Shown: piece by piece, positions 7,009-14,154 of the stretch
How the letters are laid out: every line of letters starts with the position of its first letter
Position numbering within the stretch: the stretch's first letter is position 1
Assembly: GCA_035500455.1 (NCBI GenBank)
Contig: DATJXG010000470.1
Location: 1 to 20,544, forward strand
DNA from: DATJXG01 sp035500455
GTDB taxonomy: Bacteria > Acidobacteriota > Terriglobia > Terriglobales > Acidobacteriaceae
Length of the DNA stretch: 20,544 bases
Reading direction: 5' to 3'
Position numbers and translations under genes: made by a program
The notes under the pieces: model-generated
Database searches by the model: none
Told to the model about the DNA's origin: nothing
Seen by the model: the letters and a program-made list of their open reading frames with translations, nothing else

Positions 7009-7824
7009 TCACTTCACGGGGACATCGATGTCGTACGCCTTGTCTCCCACGAGCAGCACGCCCCGCAAATGGGAGATCGGTTTCAGCAACTGGGTGGACT
7101 TCTTCAGCGTCATGGAAAAGCCTGTCTTCGATGGCCGCACATTCTGCGCGGCGGCGTTTTCGATTTGGCTATCCTGCAAGGGGAAGAACGTGGCCTTGCC
7201 CAGCGAATGCCCTACACTCGCCACCAGGCGGAAGGAATCTTTCTGGTCGGCGGCGCGAAAGGTCCAGTTGCGGGGCGCGGGCTGGGGCAGCTTCCGGCGC
7301 GCGGCGTCAAACAACGGTTTGGCCGCCGACGGAGAACCCGCCTGAGCCGCGACGGGCAGCGCCAGTGACACTTGCGCCTTGCCTGGAATGCACATTTCGC
7401 GGCACACGATCATTTTGATTTCCGCGTTCAGGCTGGCGGGGCTCCCCGCTTTCAAAACCGCGCTCGCCTTCATCGGCACCAGCAGAAGAACTTCTCCCTG
7501 GTATCCGAAATCCATAGCGGAATACGCGGCGAGGGGCTGGGGATACGGCCACTCGATCGCTGCCGCTGTGATCCCGCTGGGGAGTTGCCAGTTCACCCGC
7601 GGAGGCTGGCCGGCGTCGCCGGGGTTGATCCAGTAGATGTGCCAGCCCTCCTCCAGATTGAATTTCAATCCGGCGTAGAAGCTTTTTCCCGGCTGGATGG
7701 CCTGATTTTCGGTTACCAGGTCGACCGTGCCATGAGGGATCGGCACCGGCGCCGCGTGGAGCAGGGAAGCGGTTCCGACAAACAGGGTCAGGAGGTATGC
7801 GAGGCGGCTGAGGCATCGCATCAT
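7009..7824 (-). CDS. Stand-alone periplasmic DsbD N-terminal (alpha) domain-like protein
   Basis: About 271 residues from the chosen start. A signal peptide (MMRCLSRLAYLL to about LLHA-AP, cut near 24) is followed by a beta-rich domain matching the DsbD N-terminal/DsbC-like domain family: ALVTENQ-type start, YAGLKFNLEEGWHIYWINPGDAG (50-72), PPRVNWQLP, and the redox motif MIVCREMCIPGKA with Cys141 and Cys145 (CxxxC). In full DsbD this domain passes electrons to periplasmic partners, but here the eight-helix membrane domain and C-terminal thioredoxin domain are missing. The reading frame stays open to an ATG at 7911. I prefer 7824 because the extra 29 residues are not signal-like and would bury the signal peptide. 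The gene is followed by the redoxin gene at 82 bp, probably as one transcript. Confidence 0.82.
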   Translation of the reverse strand: MMRCLSRLAYLLTLFVGTASLLHAAPVPIPHGTVDLVTENQAIQPGKSFYAGLKFNLEEGWHIYWINPGDAGQPPRVNWQLPSGITAAAIEWPYPQPLAAYSAMDFGYQGEVLLLVPMKASAVLKAGSPASLNAEIKMIVCREMCIPGKAQVSLALPVAAQAGSPSAAKPLFDAARRKLPQPAPRNWTFRAADQKDSFRLVASVGHSLGKATFFPLQDSQIENAAAQNVRPSKTGFSMTLKKSTQLLKPISHLRGVLLVGDKAYDIDVPVK

Positions 7825-8195
7825 CTTTGTTATGCTTCTGAGGCGAATTGAGGTTAAGCGGTTCACTGGATGATGGCTACTCCTGGTCCCGACCGTCGCT
7901 GACATTTCCATTCTTGCTCAAATAGATACCTTCTGTCAGCCCTGCGCCCGGCAGACCGGGCGATGGGACGCACTCTGAGAACTCGGCGGATGATCTCAGC
8001 GTCCTCGGCGTTTTAGGGCTTTGTTTCGCACCGGCCAAGCCCCAAATCTTAAAACGCCGAGGACGCTGAGGAGTCCGCCGAGTTCGCGGAGGTGAAGTTG
8101 CAATGTCGCGCCGTTGGTTCGGTGCGCCTGAAATACAGCGGGCACAGTAAAATGTCGGTAGCTTCAAATCTGGCATGAGGGCGCGGGCATAGAAA
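7825..8195. other. 371-bp divergent intergenic region holding a large inverted repeat
   Basis: This gap separates the divergently transcribed DsbD alpha-like gene and the hypothetical gene at 8196, so promoters of both should lie here. The main visible content is the 104-bp palindromic element at 7980-8083. I see no RNA gene and no convincing -35/-10 pair. Confidence 0.5.
7980..8083. repeat. 104-bp cruciform-like inverted repeat built from nonamers
   Basis: The left arm (7980-8015) and the reverse complement of the right arm (8050-8083) share AACTCGGCGG and CTCAGCGTCCTCGGCGTTTTA, differing only in a 4-5 nt internal stretch. Inside, GGGCTT (8016-8021) pairs with AAGCCC (8037-8042) around a 15-nt loop. 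Read from the centre outward, the right arm consists of the 9-bp units GCCGAGGAC, GCTGAGGAG and GCCGAGTTC, and continues with GCGGAGGTG to 8092. The element sits between divergent genes, so it is not a terminator for either. Confidence 0.8.
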
Positions 8196-8840
8196 ATGGC
8201 TGAGGAACGCGAGATATACGTCACCCTGACGGGGTTGCCGCTGTCGTTCAAGCTGGACTGGCCGTTTCACCGGTCCACTTCGGGATCGGATTTCTGGGTG
8301 CTGCATGCCGATATTCGGCTGGAGAATGGGGCCGGGCTGCATGCGCCGGTGGCGGTTAATCTATCGGCCACGGTGCGGGAAGTGATGCCGTCGCTCGAGC
8401 CCAAGGACGCGGAAGGGCTGGTCATCAACGCCCTTCGCAAAGAGGTGGACCGGCGGCAGGTGGAGTTCGTGAAGTCCGGCAAGATGGTGCCGCTGCAGTT
8501 CTCCAGCCGCCACTACGACTTCAAGCACGGCAAGTGGGTGTTCGGCAAAGCCAGCGACGAGCAGATGGAATGGCTCATCCAGAGCAAGGTTTACTGGCAC
8601 ACCAAGCTGCTGGGCGGGACGGTGTGGGTTGGCGATCCGACTGAAGCGCTGTACATAGAAACCACCCCGGCGCATGTTCTGGAACTGGCGGGCAAATTAG
8701 CGCGGCGGGGCCTGCTGACACTGCAGTCGGAGAGGGCATCGGCCAATGCGGCGCTTATGGCGCAGGCAGAGAAGTTCGAGGCTGAGATGCAGAATGCGCT
8801 GAGCGATCTGGAGAAGAAACACGCCTTCGAGCGCGGGTGA
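8196..8840 (+). CDS. Conserved-looking hypothetical protein
   Basis: 214 residues with no family I recognise. The first 150 residues read as a mixed alpha/beta cytosolic domain: EIYVTLTGLPLSFKLDW near the start, FWVLHADIRLENG (33-45), APVAVNLSATVREVMPSL, and a segment KVYWHTKLLGGTVWVGDPTE (130-149). A long, charged, probably helical or coiled-coil tail follows (about 160-214, LARRGLLTLQSERA...DLEKKHAFERG). No signal peptide, membrane segment or cysteine pair is visible. Codon use looks like that of its neighbours. It is the only plus-strand gene between two minus-strand thiol-redox genes and stands alone transcriptionally. The ATG at 8196 has no strong ribosome site; the GAGGG near 8176 is too far. 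The function is unknown. Confidence 0.75.
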   Translation: MAEEREIYVTLTGLPLSFKLDWPFHRSTSGSDFWVLHADIRLENGAGLHAPVAVNLSATVREVMPSLEPKDAEGLVINALRKEVDRRQVEFVKSGKMVPLQFSSRHYDFKHGKWVFGKASDEQMEWLIQSKVYWHTKLLGGTVWVGDPTEALYIETTPAHVLELAGKLARRGLLTLQSERASANAALMAQAEKFEAEMQNALSDLEKKHAFERG

Positions 8841-8874
8841 GCTGGTCTGGCGCGGGTTCCCGCGCGCACCCGCG

Positions 8875-9456
8875 CTATTCTTTCTTCAACGCGTCAATCA
8901 TCTGGAACAGCTGGCTCTTGTCTTTCACTTCCACGATCGGCGTGCTCTGGGGCTTGTTGCTCACCAGATAAATCGTGGGAGTGTGGTTGATTCCCACCCG
9001 CTCGCCCAGGTTCTTGTCGGCCGTGATCTTGGCGGCAAGTTCGCCCTGGGGGTCGATGGCGAAGGGCAGCACTACCTTGTGGTCGGCGGCGAACTTTTCG
9101 GCGATGCTGCGCAGGTTGTAGGGGAAGATCTCCAGCTGGTGGGAAAACACATAGTCGCGGAATTCGTCGCCCAGTCTCTCTGACTGGGTGTCAAAATAGC
9201 GGGCGATCAGGGCCGCGTTGTACGACCAGTTGTGCATGGGCAGGGGGAAATCGTAGCGCACCAGCGGAATCTTGTAGGTGCGGCTGGCCTGCTCCAGTAC
9301 GGGATTGGCGCGCCCGCACTCCGGGCACTGCAGGTCTTCAAAAACGATGATGGCGTATTGCGAGCCTTTGGGCGGCCGCAAAGCGGTTGTGTCCTCGGCG
9401 GAGGCCACAGTAGCCGCGATCAGCGTTATGGCTAGAAAAGTGAGTATTCTTGTCAT
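8875..9456 (-). CDS. DsbA-like periplasmic thiol oxidoreductase
   Basis: About 193 residues from the chosen start. A signal peptide (MTRILTFLAITLIAATVASA, cut near residue 20) is followed by a thioredoxin-fold domain of the DsbA/Thioredoxin_4 type: YAIIVFEDLQCPECGRANP with active-site Cys44-Pro-Glu-Cys47, an inserted helical region (about 75-145) and the cis-proline loop INHTPTIYLV (Pro160). Such proteins oxidise, isomerise or reduce disulfides in exported proteins. The CPEC motif differs from the CPHC of E. coli DsbA, and the redox role is not predictable from it. The frame is open up to an ATG at 9603, but those 49 extra residues are basic, low in structure and precede a clear signal peptide, so 9456 is preferred. 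No DsbB-like partner is in the window. Confidence 0.87.
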   Translation of the reverse strand: MTRILTFLAITLIAATVASAEDTTALRPPKGSQYAIIVFEDLQCPECGRANPVLEQASRTYKIPLVRYDFPLPMHNWSYNAALIARYFDTQSERLGDEFRDYVFSHQLEIFPYNLRSIAEKFAADHKVVLPFAIDPQGELAAKITADKNLGERVGINHTPTIYLVSNKPQSTPIVEVKDKSQLFQMIDALKKE

Positions 9457-9629
9457 ACCAGTTGGATGCAAGTCGGAGCAGTTTTCCCCACACCCACTCC
9501 TGATCTCTATGGTAACCGGAGGGCGCTCTTTTGGGCTATTCCAGGAGTCCAGTTCGTTCTTTCTTCGGCGGCTTTTGCGGTTGTCCGCTGAGTTTAGCCC
9601 CACGATAGAACGTCATCCCGGGTGAAACC

Positions 9630-9664
9630 CAGTTCTCAGATCGCAGATTTCAGTTCTCAGTATC
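9630..9664. repeat. Heptamer array (CAGTTCT family), 5 perfect-period units
   Basis: CAGTTCT, CAGATCG, CAGATTT, CAGTTCT and CAGTATC lie head to tail with no indel after an AAACC leader, as at 5805-5816. The last base overlaps the stop codon of the YqeY-like gene (9664-9666, read on the minus strand). The rest of the 9457-9629 spacer shows nothing recognisable. Confidence 0.7.
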
Positions 9665-10131
9665 TACTTGCCGGAGAGTTCGCCCTTTACCGCCTCGCTG
9701 ACCAGCTTGCCATCCACGCGCGCGCCGGCTGCGGCAAAGCGCGCCATCACGTTTTTCATCACGGTTCCCATTTCTCTCATGGTCGGCGCACCCATTTCGG
9801 CGACTACCGCCTTTACCGTGGCGGTAATTTCTTCCGCTCCCGCTGCCTTCGGCATGTAGGACTCGATCAGAACGATCTCGGCGGCTTCCTTGTCGGCCAT
9901 TTCCTTGCGGCCGCCTTTCAGGAATTGCTCCACCGAGTCTTTGCGTTGTTTGATCAGGGTGCTCAGCACCTGTTGCGACTCTTTCTCGTCGAGCGGCGCC
10001 ATTTTCTCGATTTCGCGGTTCTTGAGCGCGGTCTTCACCATGCGCAGCGTGGAGAGCCGATGCTCCTCGCGCGCCTTCATGGCGGCCGTGATGTCTTTCT
10101 GAATTTGTTCGCTCAGGGTCATGTAGAGCAA
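9664..10131 (-). CDS. GatB/YqeY domain-containing protein
   Basis: 155-residue cytoplasmic protein of the YqeY family, which shares the helical tail domain of GatB, the tRNA-dependent amidotransferase subunit. Family pattern: LSEQIQKDITAAMKAREEHRLSTLRMVKTALKNREIEK near the N-terminus (about 6-43), QVLSTLIKQRKDSVEQFLKGGR (54-75), the IESYMPKAA hinge (89-97), and the second helical bundle with MGTVMKNVMARFAAAGARVDGKLVSEAVK (about 121-149). Stand-alone YqeY proteins are widespread and thought to touch tRNA-related processes, without a fixed function. An alternative start three codons in (MTLSEQ, ATG ending at 10122) is equally likely and matches typical family starts. The gene is divergent from selB; the 183-bp spacer between them holds a nonamer repeat. 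Confidence 0.9.
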   Translation of the reverse strand: MLYMTLSEQIQKDITAAMKAREEHRLSTLRMVKTALKNREIEKMAPLDEKESQQVLSTLIKQRKDSVEQFLKGGRKEMADKEAAEIVLIESYMPKAAGAEEITATVKAVVAEMGAPTMREMGTVMKNVMARFAAAGARVDGKLVSEAVKGELSGK

Positions 10132-10194
10132 TTATAACGGCTTAAGGTTTCTGGGCGTGCTTGGCCGCTCATCTACACAGTTCTGGGGGCTGCA

Positions 10195-10253
10195 ACAAGG
10201 CAACACCTTAAACGCCGAGGCCGCGGAGAACTGCCGCAGAGAACACGGAGAAT
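10195..10253. repeat. Nonamer array with AAGGCAACACCTTAAAC leader
   Basis: AAGGCAACACCTTAAAC leads into GCCGAGGCC, GCGGAGAAC, a 4-nt break, then GCAGAGAAC and ACGGAGAAT (10214-10253). The leader closely matches AAAGGCAAAACCTTAAAACG at 12823-12842, so leader and array form one dispersed unit. It lies in the divergent spacer between the YqeY-like gene and selB. Confidence 0.6.
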
Positions 10254-10314
10254 GGCGTTTGACTCTCGAATCCATTTGGGGCGGCAGGTATTCTGGTGTT
10301 CGAACTGCGTGAGT

Positions 10315-12225
10315 ATGAAATCCATCATCGTCGGGACGGCTGGGCACATTGATCATGGCAAGACCGCTTTGGTCAAGGCCTTGACCGGCATCGATGCCGA
10401 CCGCCTGGAGGAAGAGAAGCGGCGTGGGATCACCATCGATCTTGGCTTTGCACACCTTGACCTGCCCGGGCCCCAGGGCGAAAGGCTGCGGCTGGGTTTT
10501 GTGGACGTGCCCGGGCACGAGCGCTTCGTGCGCAACATGCTGGCGGGGGTGGGCGGCATTGACCTGGTGCTGCTGGTGATCGCGGCGGATGAATCGATCA
10601 TGCCGCAGACGCGGGAGCACTTTGATATTTGCCGGCTGCTGGCGGTGAAGCGGGGGATTGTGGTGCTGACAAAGTCCGATTTGGTGGACCGCGAAACTTT
10701 GGAGGTTGCGAAGGCGGAAGTCGAGGAGTTTTTGGCTGCGGGGCGGGCGCACTTGCCCACACCGGTATTCCCAATCAGTCCGGTGAGTTCCCTTACCGGG
10801 GCGGGGCTGGAGGAACTTAAGGCCGCTTTGGCGAAGCTTGCCGCGGAAACTCCGGCGAAAGATTCGGCCTCGCTGGCGCGGTTGCCCGTGGATCGCGTCT
10901 TCAGCATGAAGGGCTTCGGGACGGTGGTGACCGGAACGTTGATCTCTGGGACCATCGCCAAGGAAGAAGAGCTGGAAGTTTTTCCCAAGGGCGCGCGGGC
11001 GCGGGTTCGGGGGCTACAGGTGCACGGGCAATCGACGGACCGGGCCACCGCCGGAGAGCGCACCGCGCTCAACCTCGCGGGAGTGCAGAAGGAACATCTG
11101 GAGCGCGGCATGGTGCTGGCGGCGCCGGGAATGTTCCAGACTACGCAACGGATGGATGTTTCGCTTTCGCTGCTGCCGTCAGCGAAAGCTTTGAAGAACC
11201 GGGCGCGGGTGCACCTGCATGCGTACACATGGGAAGGTGTGGCGGAGGTTGTACTGCTGGAGAAGAGCGTGCTTAAGCCGGGCGAGAGTGAATTCGCGCA
11301 GTTGCGCTTGACGGACTCCACGCTGCTGTTGCCGGGCGACCGGTTCATCATCCGCCAGTTCTCGCCGGTGGCGACGATTGGCGGTGGGGTGGTGCTGGAT
11401 GCGGCGCCGCCGCGGAAGAAACTCCTTGCGGCAGAAACCGTCGCATTCCTAAGCACATTGGAATCTGGGGGACCGCTGGATATTCTGCTTGCCCGGATCG
11501 CACGCGCCGGCAGGCGCGGGCTGGCGGTTTCTGCAGCAGTGGCGGAAACCGGATGGAGACGGGAGCGGATTTCATCTCTGGCTGCGGAATTGGCACATAC
11601 GAACCGCATCGCGCTGGCAGCCGGTTTCATGATTGCAGCCAGTGCCTGGCTAACCATGAGCAGCGAGCTTTCCGCGACGGTGGCGGCGTTTCAGGAGAAC
11701 AACCCGCTCCTGCCCGGCATGGGACGGGAGGCGTTGCGCGAACAACTGCAGCTGCCGGCGGAAATTTTCGAAACAGCCTGCGGAGAGCTGGTGCGCGAAA
11801 GCAAACTCGAGAGCACTGGCGACCTGCTGCACTTGCCGGGCCGCGGCGTGCAGATGCGAGATGAAGAGGCGGAGTCGAAGAAGGTGATTGAGGCCGCCTT
11901 CGCCTCGGCCGGATTGAAAGTCCCGGCGTTGCAGGAAGTTCTGGGCGGGCTCAAGCTGGACCGGGGGCGGGCGCAAAAAATCGTGACCCTGCTGCTCCGT
12001 GATAAAGCGCTGGTGAAAGTTTCTGACGAGCTGGTGTTCCACCGCGACGCGCTGCACGGCCTACGGCAACTCATGGCGGCGCAGAAGGCGAAGTTGCCGC
12101 GCATCGATGTGGCACGCTTTAAGGAGCTGACCGGGGTGAGCCGCAAGTATGCCATCCCGCTGCTGGAATATCTCGACCGCGAGCGAGTGACGCGGCGGGA
12201 GGGAAACGAGCGAATTATCGTGTGA
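10315..12225 (+). CDS. selB: Selenocysteine-specific elongation factor SelB
   Basis: GTPase that delivers selenocysteinyl-tRNA-Sec to the ribosome at UGA codons followed by a SECIS hairpin. From the chosen ATG (636 residues) the G motifs are intact: GTAGHIDHGKT (7-17), RRGITID (36-42), DVPGHERFVRNM (64-75) and LTKSD (118-122). The two EF-Tu-like beta-barrels follow (VDRVFSMKGFGTVVTGTL, about residue 190 on), and the C-terminal half contains winged-helix repeats (for example the LLRDKALVKVSDELVFHRD region), which bind SECIS RNA in E. coli SelB. 'RRGITIDLGFAHLD' and the extra C-terminal domains separate it from EF-Tu. The start at 10315 begins directly on the G domain; a longer in-frame ATG at 10252 and a GTG at 10309 are possible. 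No selA, selD, tRNA-Sec or in-frame-UGA selenoprotein gene is visible in the window. Confidence 0.93.
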   Translation: MKSIIVGTAGHIDHGKTALVKALTGIDADRLEEEKRRGITIDLGFAHLDLPGPQGERLRLGFVDVPGHERFVRNMLAGVGGIDLVLLVIAADESIMPQTREHFDICRLLAVKRGIVVLTKSDLVDRETLEVAKAEVEEFLAAGRAHLPTPVFPISPVSSLTGAGLEELKAALAKLAAETPAKDSASLARLPVDRVFSMKGFGTVVTGTLISGTIAKEEELEVFPKGARARVRGLQVHGQSTDRATAGERTALNLAGVQKEHLERGMVLAAPGMFQTTQRMDVSLSLLPSAKALKNRARVHLHAYTWEGVAEVVLLEKSVLKPGESEFAQLRLTDSTLLLPGDRFIIRQFSPVATIGGGVVLDAAPPRKKLLAAETVAFLSTLESGGPLDILLARIARAGRRGLAVSAAVAETGWRRERISSLAAELAHTNRIALAAGFMIAASAWLTMSSELSATVAAFQENNPLLPGMGREALREQLQLPAEIFETACGELVRESKLESTGDLLHLPGRGVQMRDEEAESKKVIEAAFASAGLKVPALQEVLGGLKLDRGRAQKIVTLLLRDKALVKVSDELVFHRDALHGLRQLMAAQKAKLPRIDVARFKELTGVSRKYAIPLLEYLDRERVTRREGNERIIV

Positions 12226-12241
12226 GCAAAGTGACGGGAAG

Positions 12242-12679
12242 CTAGCGGCCTCGCGCTTGATCTCCGCGGAGAGTCATGCAGGTGCTGCTGGCGCGGGCTG
12301 CCAGGCGTTCCTGTTCGTCAAGAACGTCGCATTCGACGAGACCGACGGTTCCTCCCTTCTTCACTACCCGGCCGACCGCCCGCAGCGTGCCTTTCCAGAT
12401 AGGACGAAGGAAGTTGATTTTCAACTCCAGGGTGGTGAACGACTCGTCCTCTCCCAGGGTACAGGCGTAGGCGATGCCCATAGCGGCATCGGCAATGTCA
12501 CACAGCACGCCGCCGTGGAGGGTGCCCATGGGATTGGCGTGCTGCGGCCCGGCGGCGAGTTCGACTGTGGCTTCGCCGGGCTGGGCCGCGACTACGCGAA
12601 AGCCGACCAAACGGGCGACCGGCGCTCCCGGGGCTTCGCCCCGTATCATCTTCTGCACGCCTTCATAGAAAGTGGGCAT
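12242..12679 (-). CDS. PaaI-type hotdog-fold thioesterase
   Basis: 145-residue hotdog-fold protein of the PaaI/acyl-CoA thioesterase group, which hydrolyses acyl- or aryl-CoA thioesters in the cytoplasm. Evidence: MGTLHGGVLCDIADAAMGIA (51-70), with the HGG turn at 55-57 and acidic residues at 61 and 64 on the central hot-dog helix, then FTTLELKINFLRPIWKGTLRA (81-101), the second conserved strand pair. The frame is open to an ATG at 12775, but the extra 32 residues are low-complexity and basic; MPTFYEGVQKM at 12679 fits the family start. The gene converges with selB (16-bp gap) and diverges from prfB. CoA substrate is not predictable. Confidence 0.87.
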   Translation of the reverse strand: MPTFYEGVQKMIRGEAPGAPVARLVGFRVVAAQPGEATVELAAGPQHANPMGTLHGGVLCDIADAAMGIAYACTLGEDESFTTLELKINFLRPIWKGTLRAVGRVVKKGGTVGLVECDVLDEQERLAARASSTCMTLRGDQARGR

Positions 12680-12798
12680 ATGGTTCGGTTGCAATATGGC
12701 CGGACTGAGTAAACGAGTAAGATTTCGGTTGCGGCCCTTAGGATTCAGGGAATTAGGGCGTTCGTTCCGCGGCATTGGCGGATGTTCTTTGCAAGTTG

Positions 12799-12844
12799 GG
12801 CGTTTTGGTTTTTCCAGCGGCCAAAGGCAAAACCTTAAAACGCC
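12799..12844. repeat. Imperfect inverted repeat with AAAACCTTAAAACGCC arm
   Basis: GGCGTTTTGGTTTT (12799-12812) pairs with AAAACCTTAAAACGCC (12829-12844) with a 2-nt bulge, around a loop containing CGGCCAAAGGC. The core of the 7980-8083 element has the same layout (GCGTTTT, CCGGCCAAGCCC, CTTAAAACGCC), so the two are probably members of one family. Nonamer-like GCCTAGACC and GCCGAGTAC units follow at 12842-12859. Confidence 0.6.
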
Positions 12845-12908
12845 TAGACCGCCGAGTACACCCCGCCGAGGCTGTGCGATAATTTTGTCTGGCTGTATAT
12901 CTGGTTGT

Positions 12909-12952
12909 CTTTGCGTTCTTTGCGGTTATTTAACACCGCAAAGATCGCAAAG
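12909..12952. repeat. CGCAAAG-type hairpin
   Basis: CTTTGCGTTCTTTGCGGT (12909-12926) and ACCGCAAAGATCGCAAAG (12935-12952) are complementary at 17 of 18 positions with an 8-nt loop (TATTTAAC). Each arm has two 9-bp units of the CGCAAAGAT kind. It lies about 90 bp before the prfB start codon; if prfB transcription starts upstream, the hairpin would be in its leader. Confidence 0.75.
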
Positions 12953-13041
12953 AAAGATATGTTACGTCCAGGTCTCATCTGTGTCTGCATGGGATCTACC
13001 ACAGAAGACGCAGAGACCTCTGACACTACTGGAGAACATTG

Positions 13042-14143
13042 ATGCTCGAAGAACTGGATCAGGAGTACACCATCCTCAAAGACAAAGTCCGCGAACTCCG
13101 GGAGTATCTTTGACGCGGGCAAACTGCGCCAGCAGTTAGCCGAAGTGGAAAAGCAGGCTGCCGACCCCAATCTCTGGAGCAATCCACAACGATCACAGAC
13201 GGTGATGCGCGAGAAGAAGCGCCTGGAAGACGTGCTGGCCACGGAATCTGACCTGGCCCGGCGCGGCGAGGACATCTCCGCTTATTTTGACCTGGCGCGC
13301 GAAGGCGAAGCCGTGGACGCCGATCTGCGGCGCGAAATCGATGCGCTGCGCCAGCTCGTGGACCGCGTGGAGACGGAAACCCTGCTTTCGGGCGAGAACG
13401 ATGCCCGCAATGCAATCGTCACCATCCATCCCGGAGCGGGCGGCACGGAGTCGCAGGACTGGGCCGACATGCTGCTGCGAATGTATCTGCGCTGGGCCGA
13501 GCGCCAGGGGTTTCCCACCGTGCTCTACGACTACCAGGCGGGCGAAGAGGCGGGGCTGAAGTCCGCGACCTTCGCGGTGAATGGCAACTACGCTTACGGA
13601 CTTCTGCTCAGCGAAATCGGGGTGCACCGGCTGGTGCGCATCTCGCCTTTCGACCAAGCCAAGCGGCGGCATACTTCTTTCGCGTCCGTTTACGTCTCGC
13701 CGGAAATTGACGACAGCATCGAGGTGGTCATCAAGCCGGAGGAGATCCGCGTGGACACTTACCGCTCCAGCGGCAAGGGCGGACAACACGTCAACACCAC
13801 CGACTCGGCAGTGCGCATTACGCACATTCCCACCGGGCTGGTAGCCAGCTGCCAGAATGAACGCTCGCAGCACAAGAACCGCGAACGGGCGATGAGCATG
13901 TTGCGCTCCAAGCTCTACGAATTCGAGATGGAGAAGAAGCGGGAGGCGACAAGGAAGATCGAGGATTCGAAGCTGGATATCAACTTCGGTTCGCAGATTC
14001 GTTCCTACGTTTTACAACCCTACCGCATGATCAAAGACCACCGTACCAAGGTGGAAGTGGGCGACGTAGATCGGGTGCTGGATGGCGATCTGCAGCCATT
14101 TATTCGAGGTTATCTGCTCATGCGCCGCGCGGAAGGCGGGTAG
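13042..14143 (+). CDS. prfB: Peptide chain release factor 2, expressed by programmed +1 frameshift
   Basis: RF2 ends translation at UGA and UAA. Translation starts at the ATG at 13042, preceded by GGAG 7 nt upstream, and reads 23 codons to CTT then an in-frame TGA at 13111-13113. A +1 slip (skipping T13111) continues from GAC at 13112 to the TAG at 14141-14143, giving about 366 residues, the usual RF2 length (E. coli 365). The downstream frame carries the stop-codon-reading tripeptide Ser-Pro-Phe (residues 201-203, in VRISPFDQAKRRHTSF), diagnostic of RF2 and not RF1, and the catalytic Gly-Gly-Gln (246-248, SSGKGGQHVNTT) that triggers peptide release. The frameshift is the known autoregulatory loop: scarce RF2 favours slippage and more RF2. 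A caller that ignores it starts at 13145 and loses the first 34 residues. Confidence 0.95.
13100..13113 (+). promoter_or_regulatory. RF2 +1 ribosomal frameshift site
   Basis: The site reads GGGAG-TAT-CTT-TGA-C. A Shine-Dalgarno-like GGGAG (13100-13104) sits 3 nt before the slippery CTT codon, followed by the in-frame TGA and a C. This matches the known prfB signal (AGGGGG-TAT-CTT-TGA-C) in every functional element. TGA followed by C is a poor termination context, which favours shifting. Confidence 0.93.
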
Positions 14144-14154
14144 AACCAAGGCCT

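Larger units (their letters stand above)
12680..13041. other. 362-bp divergent intergenic region with two hairpins and repeat debris
   Basis: The gap lies between the thioesterase gene (leftward) and prfB (rightward). It holds an inverted repeat at 12799-12844, a strong hairpin at 12909-12952 and nonamer fragments at 12841-12858 and 12995-13015. The prfB ribosome site GGAG is at 13031-13034, 7 nt before the ATG. I see no RNA gene or clear promoter boxes. Confidence 0.5.

Noticed and set aside
7825..7911. Longer N-terminus (29 residues) of the DsbD alpha-like protein
   Set aside because: It would precede a clear signal peptide and has no signal-like character; a start at 7824 is more plausible, although the ATG at 7911 cannot be excluded.
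10353..11657. Long open frame (about 434 codons) on the strand opposite selB
   Set aside because: Its composition is that of a GC-rich shadow frame (Ser/Arg/Ala-rich, no motifs), while the plus strand encodes a textbook SelB GTPase domain.
13111..13113. In-frame TGA as a possible selenocysteine codon, given selB nearby
   Set aside because: The context is the canonical RF2 frameshift signal, and the downstream RF2 frame is +1, not the same frame.
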